A DNA stretch of 43,381 nucleotides from Calothrix sp. HK-06 (GTDB lineage: Bacteria > Cyanobacteriota > Cyanobacteriia > Cyanobacteriales > Nostocaceae). The notes beneath the pieces were generated by a model, which was not told where the DNA came from, did no database searches, and saw only the letters and a list, made by a program, of their open reading frames with translations. Shown here in pieces: positions 8,619-16,496 of the stretch; the stretch's first letter is position 1; every line of letters begins with the position of its first letter. The translations under genes and the position numbers were made by a program. The DNA lies in assembly GCF_001904745.1 (NCBI RefSeq), contig NZ_MRCD01000079.1, positions 1-43,381 on the forward strand. The letters run 5' to 3'.

Positions 8619-9608
8619 TTACTTAATTAAATTTTTACTATCACCTGTTTGTTCAAACTCAGTGATATTAGTTATCGTTGTCTCGGCAATATTACGAAGC
8701 GCTTCTTCTGTAAAAAATGCTTGGTGTCCAGTGATTAGCACATTGGGAAAAGTTGTTAGACGCAGAAAAACATCATCTTGGATAATAGTTCCTGATAAAT
8801 CCTCGAAGAATAAATCGGATTCTTTTTCATATACATCTAAACCTAGGGAACCAATTTTACCCGATTTTAATCCCCTAGTTACAGCTTTAGCGTTAATCAA
8901 GGCGCCTCGACTGGTATTAATCAACATTACCCCAGGTTTCATTTGTTCGATTGCATCAGCATTGATAAGGTGATGCGTCTCAGATGTTAGTGGACAATGC
9001 AATGTGATAATATCTGATTTTGTGAAAATTTCTGATAACTCAACGTATTTTATGCCCAGTGCTTTAATTTCAGGATTTCGGTAAACATCGTAAACTAGTA
9101 AGTTACATCCAAATCCTTTGAGTATTTGTGTAACAATGGCGCCTATCCTACCTGTGCCAATAATACCAACAGTGCGTCCATGTAAATTAAACCCCATCAA
9201 ACCATCTAAAGAAAAATTACCCTCTCTAACACGGTTATACGCACGGTAAAGTTTACGATTAAGCGTTAATATCATTGCAATGGTATATTCAGCAACTGCT
9301 TCAGGTGAATACGCAGGGACACGCACCACAGAAATACCATATTCAGCAGCAGCTTTTAAATCAACATTGTTAAAACCAGCACATCTAAGAGCAAGTAATT
9401 TAGTTCCACGTGAAGCAAGAGCTTCGAGAGTCGCTGCATCAGCTTGGTCATTAACGAAAATACAAACAGCAGGAAAATCTGCTGCAAGAATAGCTGTGTC
9501 TTTATTTAGATGCGGGTCAAAGAAGATGAAATCATGTTGCTTGTCTGAATTTGCAGCTTCAAGAAATTGACGGTCAAATGCTTTAGTACTAAATACTGCG
9601 ACTTTCAT
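8619..9608 (-). CDS. ldhA: D-lactate dehydrogenase (NAD-dependent 2-hydroxyacid dehydrogenase)
   Basis: A 329-residue cytoplasmic enzyme that interconverts pyruvate and D-lactate with NADH, used in fermentation in the dark. It shows the D-isomer-specific 2-hydroxyacid dehydrogenase layout: a split substrate domain around a Rossmann domain with GTGRIG at 151-156, catalytic Arg234 in NTSRGALI, Glu263 in DVYEKES and His295 in TGHQAFFT. The last two motifs are typical of the LdhA branch rather than of glycerate or phosphoglycerate dehydrogenases. I chose ATG 9608 because CAGGTG precedes it by a few bases; a GTG two codons upstream overlaps that site. The gene is divergent from the nuclease-like gene at 9822. 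Confidence 0.9.
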   Translation of the reverse strand: MKVAVFSTKAFDRQFLEAANSDKQHDFIFFDPHLNKDTAILAADFPAVCIFVNDQADAATLEALASRGTKLLALRCAGFNNVDLKAAAEYGISVVRVPAYSPEAVAEYTIAMILTLNRKLYRAYNRVREGNFSLDGLMGFNLHGRTVGIIGTGRIGAIVTQILKGFGCNLLVYDVYRNPEIKALGIKYVELSEIFTKSDIITLHCPLTSETHHLINADAIEQMKPGVMLINTSRGALINAKAVTRGLKSGKIGSLGLDVYEKESDLFFEDLSGTIIQDDVFLRLTTFPNVLITGHQAFFTEEALRNIAETTITNITEFEQTGDSKNLIK

Positions 9609-9821
9609 AAACACCTGATTGCTTTATAACGTATCTAGTCTCAGCATTATAATAGCTTTATACCAGGCAACCAAATGTACTTATTAAGCATTAAGTAAAA
9701 TGAGAATTATTAATATGACACTCTTCCTCTCTTCCTTTGTGCCTTTGTGGTTAATCATATAAACATCATTTTGACTAATTAATCAAAAATACCATAATTA
9801 CTAAATAACAAGGAAAAAACT

Positions 9822-10451
9822 ATGTCATTCGAGTCATACAGAAACATCGCTCAAGTTCTACAGGAATTTAAGGTAATATCATCTGAAGCAAGTTTTGTTG
9901 TTGAAACTAAATTTGATATTAGAGAAACTTTTAGGGAAGAATTAAACTTTTCGTTGCGAGAGTTTACTTTTGAAGACTCAGAGTATGCTATTTGTGAAGC
10001 CGTAGTTTTTCCAATCTTGAGAGAAGTATACCGTAGTTACCGAGTAAATTTTACACTATGGAGTCATAAAACCCTTACATATGATATAAATCTTACTGGA
10101 ATACCTGATTATATCCTCGCCAAGAAATCTCCATTAGGTAAAGAAGTATTTGAAAAACCCTTCTTAATTATTGCTGTTGAAGCTAAACGTGATGATTTTA
10201 TCAAAGGGTGGGGACAATGTTTAGCTGAAATGGTAGCAATTCAAAAACTTAATCAAAACTTGGAGCAAGATATATATGGAATTGTATCTAATGGACAATT
10301 TTGGCAATTTGGTAAATTACAGGGCAGTACTTATACCAGAGAAATAAATTCATATACTTTATCTGATATAGATAAATTATTTGCTGCGCTTAACTACATA
10401 TTTATGAAATGCCAACGCGCGCTTGATTTGTTTAATCGCGAATTGGCTTAA
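9822..10451 (+). CDS. PD-(D/E)XK nuclease-like protein of unknown role
   Basis: A 209-residue soluble protein preceded by a good purine-rich ribosome binding site (AAGGAAAA). I see a PD-(D/E)XK nuclease-type core: Asp96 in GIPDY, then a hydrophobic strand with Glu120-Ala-Lys122 (VEAKRDDF), then Gln132 in the following helix, and a possible Glu59 upstream. The later segment (IYGIVSNGQFWQFGKL) resembles the end of type I restriction-like nuclease domains. No methyltransferase or specificity subunit lies nearby, so calling it a restriction enzyme would be unsupported. It converges on the CyRepA1-type gene with 58 bases between them. The catalytic residues look complete, so DNA cleavage or DNA end processing is an inference. 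Confidence 0.75.
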   Translation: MSFESYRNIAQVLQEFKVISSEASFVVETKFDIRETFREELNFSLREFTFEDSEYAICEAVVFPILREVYRSYRVNFTLWSHKTLTYDINLTGIPDYILAKKSPLGKEVFEKPFLIIAVEAKRDDFIKGWGQCLAEMVAIQKLNQNLEQDIYGIVSNGQFWQFGKLQGSTYTREINSYTLSDIDKLFAALNYIFMKCQRALDLFNRELA

Positions 10452-10509
10452 AAATTTAAACTACTCGAAATTAATCATTTTTGAAAAATTCACAGCTGTA
10501 AACAGCACT

Positions 10510-13500
10510 TTAAAACGGCACTTTATCTATTATGAAGCCAGTTTTAGAGTCGGGTGAAGAAGAATTAATTTTGTTTTTTGCTGTATCACTATTTACTTTT
10601 GTGTTTACCAACATTAACTCGTCACGCTGTTGCCAAATAGTAAATATTTCCTCCCTACCATCATTAAGAGTTGCTAAATCAATTTGATAAATTCCGTTTG
10701 TTCGCTTCAGTTTTAAGCCTAGCAAATTTAATAATCGGCTTAGAATTTTTATTGTTGGAAGCTGGTCTGTATCTTTGACCAAGTTGATACCTAGGACTCG
10801 CTTGATATGCTGACTACACTGCAATACTGTGCTTTTGAGTCTTAGTAAATCTGTTTCATGTTCTGTAAAGGTGCGTCCTGACTCTAAAAATTGCTGCATT
10901 CCTAACGCGCGTAATGCTTCAACTTTTAATGTATAGGTTTTCAAATCAGGTAAAAACACTTTTCCGTCACCTGATAATAGCTGTTGATACCATTCTTGTT
11001 TGTCTTTGAGTCTAAAATATTCGCTTTCGTGTGTTAGATGATAGTGTATTAATAACTGAGCATAATATCCTTGGTCATCGCGCATCTTCAATTCTGGAGT
11101 TACAGGAACACCATACCGTTGTAAAAGGGTATATTTGTTGATTTGATGACGTTCTTGTTCGCTATGTGAATGTTTGGCTGATATTTTCTCGTACTCTACT
11201 TTATCTATATCTTTGGCGTTTGCAACAGAAGAAGCGCCAACTATTTGATTTTGGCGTTTAATTTTCTTAATACTACAGCTAATTTCCTTAGATTTTTGCC
11301 GAAGAAGGCGCCAGTCTTTTTGGACTTTAACAATTTCTAACATTAATCTGCGACGAGTTGGCAAGTCTTCAGGGTCTGTTGCCAAAAATGCATGACGTAA
11401 ATCGCGGATAATATTCTGATGTACAGCATTGCTGCGTAACCATATTTGATGACCATCTGCGATTAAACCTTCTTTCATCGATTGACGGTACATACAAATC
11501 GAAGCATTTATACGTGCTGATAGTTTTGCCCAAGTTCGTAAATGTATAGGGTCATATACTAACGGTAAGTCTACATCAACATGGTGTAAGGGACTTAGTA
11601 AGGCTAAATTTTCCTTTTGGTTTTCCTGATACCACTGTGATAGTAATCGATAATTAGTGCTACCACTGCCAATTATTCCAATTCCTCGTTTTGCACACCA
11701 TACTGCACGTGGTACAGAGTCACGAACACGTGATAACGCTTGTCTTGCTTCTGAGTCAGGAATTACACCTTGAAAAATTCCGTAAACACGGTCAAAGTGC
11801 TGAACGTCGATACTAACACCTGTTCCTAAACTAGGTGTCACTAACACTAAATCGTAATCTGTAACTTTCTGATTGATTTCAGCAGCAAAGTCTACTGCTG
11901 CATGTCCAGGAGTATTAGTTGTGCTGCTGCTTATCACCAATGATTTAGGAGATATTCTATATAAACGCTCTAAACGTTCTCTTAAATAACGTTCAATAGT
12001 TTCGCAACTATATCGTCCTGCACGACTATCGGTAGTAACATAACATTTACGTCCAGCTATTAAGTCAAGTTCAAGCTGTTGAATTAACGGAGTAGGGTTA
12101 GGAGAATCATAAAACGAGATATCCCAACCTTTCTCAGGTTGCCATTCATTTTCTAGCACCCAAGGAGTTATTTCTATTCCTGCTAACTGCTGTATGTACT
12201 CCAGGGAAATATCTGATAAGTCAGCATCTTGAGCAATTACCAAACCACCTGTTGTTAACACAGTGTTAATAAGTTCCTGGAATGCTTTAAGAAGCTTGAC
12301 GCGCTTATCTTTACAAGTAGTACTATGAAGCAGGTGTGATAAAGACTGTTCAACTTCGTCTAAAATTATTATCCCACCAGCCCAGTCATTCGCATTAAGT
12401 TTCCAAATTGAATCTACACACAAACCTAGAGAGTGATAAGTGCTGAGTGCTGAGTGCTGAGTTTTGAGTGTTGGGTGTGCTGAATACGTGGTTGTATGTT
12501 CTCCGAATCCCCAGTCGATACCGATTTTGTCGCAGAGAAATTTTCCAAGTTGAATGCGGTGGGTGATTAATAAAATGGGACGGTTATTTACTTTTGCCGA
12601 TTCGATTACTTTTTGTAGTGCAGTTGTTTTACCCGTTCCTTTCGCTGATTTTACACCAACTAAACCAGAATTTGGCAGAGGTATTTCACCTAAATAACGA
12701 CGATTAACAGTCAGTGCAGCATTTACCGTTAATTGAGCATGAGGTTTACAAAGAGCTAAATATGTCTCTAAATCTAAACTGTGACTATATATATTATCGA
12801 CGGCATCGGCGCCTTGATTAACAATAAATTCGTCAACACCTTTTTCTTTACCAGGTAACTTCATCACCTGAACTGCACAATTTTGACATTGAAACAGTGA
12901 ACCAAGCTGAGAAATTGCATTATCAACAGCAGCAATCTTTCTCGGTTCCGTCTCAAAATCAAAACAAATGTAAAATTGGCGCCTGACTGTAAGTGTAAAA
13001 GCTGCTAAATCTGGTATAAGCTGCCGACTAATAACTTTACCAAATTCATTCTTATTGACGCGATAACCACTAGTAATTCCAGGTATTGCAATTGCAACAT
13101 AACCTAACGATAGTAACGCAGCAGCTTTTTTAACACCCTCACAAATAATAACGGGTATCGAACGCTCAATCACCCATTGCCAAAAACCCTCAGCTTCACC
13201 ACTTTGATTAATATCTATATTCGTAGGTAAATCTATACCATAACGTTGACAAACTTTCTCCCACACAGGCAATGTCACACGCAGACAAAATACGCGCGTA
13301 GCTGTTCCTGGAGGATGTTCATACTTAATATTTTTACCCTTCTGATTCAGTCGAGGTTGATTTGGCTTAAAACAACCCCACTCCATACTTTCCCAATTAT
13401 TCAACGGGTCAAGTCCCGAACACCACCAACCCCCAGAACTCACGTGTGCGTAACGCTGCAACCAGCTATTTCTGACCATTCCCGTATTAGTACGTGGAAC

Positions 13501-13686
13501 CTGCTCAGAAATCAACAAGTAATCATAGGCACCATTATCTTGAAGTGAACTGAAATTTAAGCTCGCGATGTCCGAATCAATACCACTACCTCGAACTAAC
13601 TCGTCAAAATGCTGTGGATGCAGATAGTACCGATACATGTTACCCAAGCTCAATGCTTCATACGATGCAAACAACTTAACATGCAT
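10510..13686 (-). CDS. CyRepA1-family plasmid-type replication protein (DUF3854/Toprim-like plus helicase)
   Basis: 1058 residues. The first 150 residues match the cyanobacterial family start (MYRYYLHPQHFDELVRGSGI; Met17 at 13638 is an alternative start). Residues about 170-310 form a DUF3854/Toprim-like domain with CEGVKKAAALLSLG and an acidic FDFETEP strand. A P-loop NTPase/helicase domain follows: Walker A GTGKTT with Lys353, Walker B ILDEVEQ with Asp443-Glu444, and later helicase motifs (LVTPSLGTGVSID, QALSRVRD). Primase-helicase type proteins of this kind are found on cyanobacterial plasmids, but also in chromosomes. A heptamer repeat (12439-12473) lies inside the reading frame without breaking it. 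The gene is followed by the converging nuclease-like gene. Whether it is an active replicon here is unknown; ppc, ftsY and nusB nearby point to a chromosome. Confidence 0.82.
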   Translation of the reverse strand: MHVKLFASYEALSLGNMYRYYLHPQHFDELVRGSGIDSDIASLNFSSLQDNGAYDYLLISEQVPRTNTGMVRNSWLQRYAHVSSGGWWCSGLDPLNNWESMEWGCFKPNQPRLNQKGKNIKYEHPPGTATRVFCLRVTLPVWEKVCQRYGIDLPTNIDINQSGEAEGFWQWVIERSIPVIICEGVKKAAALLSLGYVAIAIPGITSGYRVNKNEFGKVISRQLIPDLAAFTLTVRRQFYICFDFETEPRKIAAVDNAISQLGSLFQCQNCAVQVMKLPGKEKGVDEFIVNQGADAVDNIYSHSLDLETYLALCKPHAQLTVNAALTVNRRYLGEIPLPNSGLVGVKSAKGTGKTTALQKVIESAKVNNRPILLITHRIQLGKFLCDKIGIDWGFGEHTTTYSAHPTLKTQHSALSTYHSLGLCVDSIWKLNANDWAGGIIILDEVEQSLSHLLHSTTCKDKRVKLLKAFQELINTVLTTGGLVIAQDADLSDISLEYIQQLAGIEITPWVLENEWQPEKGWDISFYDSPNPTPLIQQLELDLIAGRKCYVTTDSRAGRYSCETIERYLRERLERLYRISPKSLVISSSTTNTPGHAAVDFAAEINQKVTDYDLVLVTPSLGTGVSIDVQHFDRVYGIFQGVIPDSEARQALSRVRDSVPRAVWCAKRGIGIIGSGSTNYRLLSQWYQENQKENLALLSPLHHVDVDLPLVYDPIHLRTWAKLSARINASICMYRQSMKEGLIADGHQIWLRSNAVHQNIIRDLRHAFLATDPEDLPTRRRLMLEIVKVQKDWRLLRQKSKEISCSIKKIKRQNQIVGASSVANAKDIDKVEYEKISAKHSHSEQERHQINKYTLLQRYGVPVTPELKMRDDQGYYAQLLIHYHLTHESEYFRLKDKQEWYQQLLSGDGKVFLPDLKTYTLKVEALRALGMQQFLESGRTFTEHETDLLRLKSTVLQCSQHIKRVLGINLVKDTDQLPTIKILSRLLNLLGLKLKRTNGIYQIDLATLNDGREEIFTIWQQRDELMLVNTKVNSDTAKNKINSSSPDSKTGFIIDKVPF
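12439..12473. repeat. Heptamer tandem repeat (AGTGCTG) inside a coding region
   Basis: Three perfect AGTGCTG units (12439-12459) are followed by two degenerate ones (AGTTTTG, AGTGTTG). This is the short tandemly repeated repetitive type known from filamentous cyanobacteria. Read on the minus strand it codes a Ser/His/Thr-rich loop between the Walker A and Walker B regions of the replication protein. Since 7 is not a multiple of 3, any change by a single unit would break the frame. Confidence 0.85.
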
Positions 13687-13854
13687 CCACTTTTTTCGAT
13701 ATAGGTACTAAGTAAAGACTCTAGGGTAATCTATATTATATTGTAACCTAAAATACCTCGCTTCCCATTCCCCACTTTGCTCCCCTTAACCTTACCGTTC
13801 AATCAATAAGTATGTATTGTGATATTTTACATCTCATAAATTTTGTAAATCAGT

Positions 13855-13922
13855 AAGAAACCGGGTTTCTTTTACACTAAACATAACAATCCTCAAAGTA
13901 AACAAAAAGAAACCCGGTTTCT
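13855..13922 (+). repeat. Palindromic repeat element, copy A
   Basis: About 68 bases: the palindrome AAGAAACCGGGTTTCTT, a spacer containing ACACTAA and AATCCTCAAAGTAAAC, then AAGAAACCCGGTTTCTC. The whole unit can fold on itself because both ends are the same palindrome. It is closely related to the element at 43088-43157, and to copies B and C in reverse orientation. Confidence 0.85.
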
Positions 13923-14281
13923 CAGCGTCACGATAATCCCTCAAAAACAGCAAAAATATTAAATAAACATTAAGGTTTAAAGGCGCCTGCAAAACTCAAG
14001 AAACCCGGTTTCTCAGTGCGAACGAAAAGTCAACGCATATCGAAAAATAAACATTCAGGTTTAAAGGCGCCATTTAAAATTAATAAACTGGGTTTCTTGT
14101 TATAGTAAGTGTGAGAGAAACTGGGTTTTAAGACGCCAATACAACTTGATGAACCGGGTTTCTTTTAGTAATTGTGTTTTGCGAATTGGCATAAAGTTGT
14201 ATTTTATAGTTTTTCTTTTATAGCTTTTTTTGTTTTTTTGTGCCAATTGTTTAAATCATATTTTTATATTTGTTTAATAAA

Positions 14282-14353
14282 TTTAGAAACCTGGTTTCCT
14301 TTGGGTTCACTTGAGGATTGTTTTCCTTAGTGCTGGAGAAACCAGGTTTCTTT
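14282..14353 (-). repeat. Palindromic repeat element, copy B
   Basis: Same family as copy A but inverted: TTTAGAAACCTGGTTTC, a spacer with CACTTGAGGATTGTTTT, and GAGAAACCAGGTTTCTTT. It is nearly identical over its length to copy C, which begins a few bases to the right, so the two form a tandem pair. Confidence 0.85.
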
Positions 14354-14360
14354 AATCGAC

Positions 14361-14433
14361 TTTAGAAACCTGGTTTCCTTTGGGTTCACTTGAGGATTGT
14401 TTTGTTCAGTGCTGGGGAAACCAGGTTTCTTTT
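14361..14433 (-). repeat. Palindromic repeat element, copy C, overlapping a gene end
   Basis: Nearly identical to copy B. Its right part (14389-14433) codes the last 15 residues and the stop codon of the PEP-CTERM protein on the minus strand. The element therefore supplies the present C-terminus of that gene. Confidence 0.85.
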
Positions 14434-15564
14434 TAGTTTGCCAGCCGCAGCAAAGGCTCCTAGTGCTGCTAAACCTAATACTGAGCTAGCTTCTGGGATT
14501 CTAGCGCTATTAGTATTATTTACATCTAACACTTGGACGCGACCTTGGAAAAAATCGCCTACATAAAGTTTGCCATCTTTGAGGCTTGTACCACCTGTCC
14601 AGTTAAACTTACCTGGTTCAAGGTCGAGGGGGTTGCCGTAAGGAGGGCCATCTAAGGCTGGAGGTGGTACAACTTCACCAGATGCATTAACCGCAGGTTG
14701 ACCGTATGCAGTGAGGAAATTACCGTTTTTGTCAAATACTTGGACGCGACTATTTATTGAGTCAGCGACATAGATATTATCATTCTCGTCAACTTCAATG
14801 CCAATTGGCTGATTAAATTCCCCAAGCTCGGCGCCAAGTTTACCAAAGGTCAACAAAGACTTTCCTTCTGGGTCAAGAACTTGAATGCGGTTATTAAATT
14901 GGTCAGCCACATAAATATTTCCTGTATTAGAAGATATTCTTATGCCTGCTGGGCCTTGAAGTTGCCCTGCTTCAGTACCTGAACTTCCGATGCTGCCGAT
15001 AATCTCACCATTTGGATTAAATTTAATAATTCGGTCATTGCTGAAATCGCCCACATAGACATTATTATCTTTATCAAATGTCACACCAGATGGCCCAAAA
15101 AATAACCTACCCTCTTTAAGACCGCCAAATTGACCTTGACCAATTGAGTTAAGGTAATTGCCTTGGCTATCGAACACATTCACACGGTTATTATTAACAT
15201 CACCTACATATAGATTTCCAGTTTTTGGAGAGAATTCCAGCGTTGATGGTTCTCTGAACTGTCCGGCGCCACTACCTGTACTACCAATTCCTTTGATATA
15301 GTTGCCAGAACTATCGAATACATCTACTCTGTCAGCTCCGCGACCAGCACTAATAAAAATATTCCCAGTTTCTGATTGCTTGGTTATGCCTTGTGGAACT
15401 GCAAGAGTTCCAGGCATTCCAGGAATCTCGCCTTTTGTTAAATCAGCAGGTCTACCAATACTCGTATCGTATGTTAAGCTTACTGCTCCTGCTTGGGTTG
15501 AGTAAGCCAAAACAAAGTATCCAGTACTAGCAATAGCTATTGATAAATTTTTTAATGCTTTCAT
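14386..15564 (-). CDS. Secreted NHL-repeat beta-propeller protein with PEP-CTERM-like anchor
   Basis: 392 residues. An N-terminal signal peptide (about 1-27, hydrophobic core then STQAGAVS) is followed by about six NHL repeats, each with a G-x-IYVAD-x-x-NNR-V-x-V-F pattern, which fold as a beta-propeller, so an extracellular or surface binding role is likely. The C-terminus has a PEP-CTERM-type signal: RIPEASSVLGLAALGAFAAAG followed by KLKR. Here the PEP tripeptide reads PEA, which may weaken sorting. In the family the protein ends just after the basic cluster, but here 13-15 extra residues (RNLVSPALNKTILK) are encoded by repeat copy C. No exosortase gene is in the window. The ligand is unknown. 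Confidence 0.85.
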   Translation of the reverse strand: MKALKNLSIAIASTGYFVLAYSTQAGAVSLTYDTSIGRPADLTKGEIPGMPGTLAVPQGITKQSETGNIFISAGRGADRVDVFDSSGNYIKGIGSTGSGAGQFREPSTLEFSPKTGNLYVGDVNNNRVNVFDSQGNYLNSIGQGQFGGLKEGRLFFGPSGVTFDKDNNVYVGDFSNDRIIKFNPNGEIIGSIGSSGTEAGQLQGPAGIRISSNTGNIYVADQFNNRIQVLDPEGKSLLTFGKLGAELGEFNQPIGIEVDENDNIYVADSINSRVQVFDKNGNFLTAYGQPAVNASGEVVPPPALDGPPYGNPLDLEPGKFNWTGGTSLKDGKLYVGDFFQGRVQVLDVNNTNSARIPEASSVLGLAALGAFAAAGKLKRNLVSPALNKTILK

Positions 15565-15778
15565 TCGGTTGAACTCCTGATTCTATAATTCTGATAGGTA
15601 CTCCTTAAACGCGCATGAAAATGACAGTGCGATTACACCACACCTACACCTATAGCGCGCATATTTTAGCTTCCAAAAAATAAATTAATCGATCTTGTAG
15701 GGTGGACATCCTTGCCCGCCTCTCTCTATATAAGACACCCGCCCTCTATATAGGACGTTGTTCTTAGTCACTCTAATA

Positions 15779-15826
15779 GTTACTATAAGTTATCTGCTAA
15801 TAATGTAAAGTAGGTACTTTCAAGTA
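15779..15826. promoter_or_regulatory. Candidate operator sites upstream of the HxlR regulator
   Basis: TACTTTCAAGTA at 15815-15826 has perfect 5-base arms (TACTT/AAGTA). A related TACTATAAGTTA occurs at 15781-15792. TACT-AGTA dyads are known for some HxlR/DUF24-type regulators, and the sites lie 27-72 bases before the HxlR start, so autoregulation is a reasonable inference. The divergent PEP-CTERM gene could share the control. Confidence 0.35.
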
Positions 15827-15852
15827 ACCAAGTCACCTTCAATTAACTACTT

Positions 15853-16206
15853 ATGTCTCTATCTAACAAATCTACAAGTTGTCCCATAACTGCGCTGACA
15901 AACCTGCTAATTGGTCCTTGGACACTATACATTCTTTGGATTTTGCGCTCAAAAGGGCCTACTCGTTTTGGTGCTTTAAAACGTCAGCTTGAAGGAATAT
16001 CTTCAAAAATTCTTACTGAGAGACTACGAATGCTTGAGGAAGCAGAGGTTATTTACCGTCTTTATGAACCAACCATTCCACCTCAAGTTACCTATGGTTT
16101 AACAGAACGCGCGCAAGACTTAATCATAGTCTTAGACCAACTTGAAACAGTTGCTCATAAATGGTATGCAAAAGAGCAAAAAATAGAACCATTAACTAAA
16201 GCCTAA
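15853..16206 (+). CDS. HxlR-family winged-helix transcriptional regulator
   Basis: 117 residues, the usual length of HxlR/DUF24 regulators. The N-terminal Cys10-Pro-Ile is followed by GPWTLYILWIL, which matches the family pattern C-P-x-GxWT-x-x-ILxxL. Next come RFGALKRQLEGISSKILTERLRMLEEA (recognition helix region) and a winged hairpin with VTYGLTERAQDL. The conserved N-terminal cysteine is the redox or electrophile sensor in several members. The gene stands alone, divergent from the PEP-CTERM gene and convergent with psbA. Target genes cannot be read from the sequence; the upstream dyads suggest it controls itself. Confidence 0.88.
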   Translation: MSLSNKSTSCPITALTNLLIGPWTLYILWILRSKGPTRFGALKRQLEGISSKILTERLRMLEEAEVIYRLYEPTIPPQVTYGLTERAQDLIIVLDQLETVAHKWYAKEQKIEPLTKA

Positions 16207-16411
16207 TAACTGCATTGTTCGGAAATTAAAGCTGAAATTCTGAGGCGCCAATCAACTAAATAACGGCGGATATTAAGTTAGCAATAAAAAAATCAAATAT
16301 CTAAAAAATATCTAAAAATATGTCAAAAATATTAATACTTAATGAGTTTACTATTGCTTTTGCAAAGTAATACTGCTTTAATGTTAAGAAACGTAAAGAA
16401 TATACGTAAAT

Positions 16412-16447
16412 AAAAAAGCGCCCTCAGTGGTGGTTCACTGAAGGCGT
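16412..16447 (-). terminator. Intrinsic terminator of psbA
   Basis: Read on the minus strand, a stem of about 11 pairs with one mismatch (CGCCTTCAGTG and CACTGAGGGCG around the loop AACCAC) is followed directly by TTTTTT. It lies about 50 bases past the psbA stop codon, the classic arrangement for this highly expressed gene. Confidence 0.85.
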
Positions 16448-16463
16448 TGTATGTCCAGGGTTT

Positions 16464-16490
16464 AGAGACGTGATGTTTTTCGCGTCTCTA
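16464..16490. repeat. TAGAGACG inverted repeat beside the psbA stop
   Basis: TAGAGACGTGAT and CGCGTCTCTA form an imperfect hairpin a few bases downstream of the psbA stop codon. It belongs to the same family as the perfect copy at 27105-27138. It may protect the mRNA end or simply be a dispersed repeat. Confidence 0.6.
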
Positions 16491-16496
16491 TTCTAT

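Larger units (their letters stand above)
13687..14360. other. Repeat-rich intergenic region
   Basis: No gene is visible. The region holds at least seven AGAAACC-GGTTTCT-type palindromes in full or half copies (13855-13922, 13998-14016, 14081-14098, 14114-14130, 14149-14166, 14282-14353). It also has a direct repeat of about 24 bases with one mismatch that ends in GGCGCC (around 13964-13987 and 14047-14070). It includes the promoter of the CyRepA1-type gene and the 3' side of the PEP-CTERM gene. An iteron-like origin is conceivable beside a replication gene, but another copy of the element at 43088 favours a dispersed repeat. Confidence 0.55.

Noticed and set aside
9720-9770. Phrase with CCTTTGTGCCTTTGTGGTTAA that looks like a repeat
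   Set aside because: Only one copy is in the window; it is a common word in intergenic cyanobacterial DNA and supports no feature here.
13687-14360. Replication origin with iterons for the CyRepA1-type protein
   Set aside because: The repeat family also occurs at 43088, far from the gene, so a dispersed element is the simpler explanation; kept only as a remark.
13855-14433. CRISPR array
   Set aside because: The repeats are palindromic, occur in both orientations, have unequal spacing and no unique spacers of constant length, and no cas gene is near.
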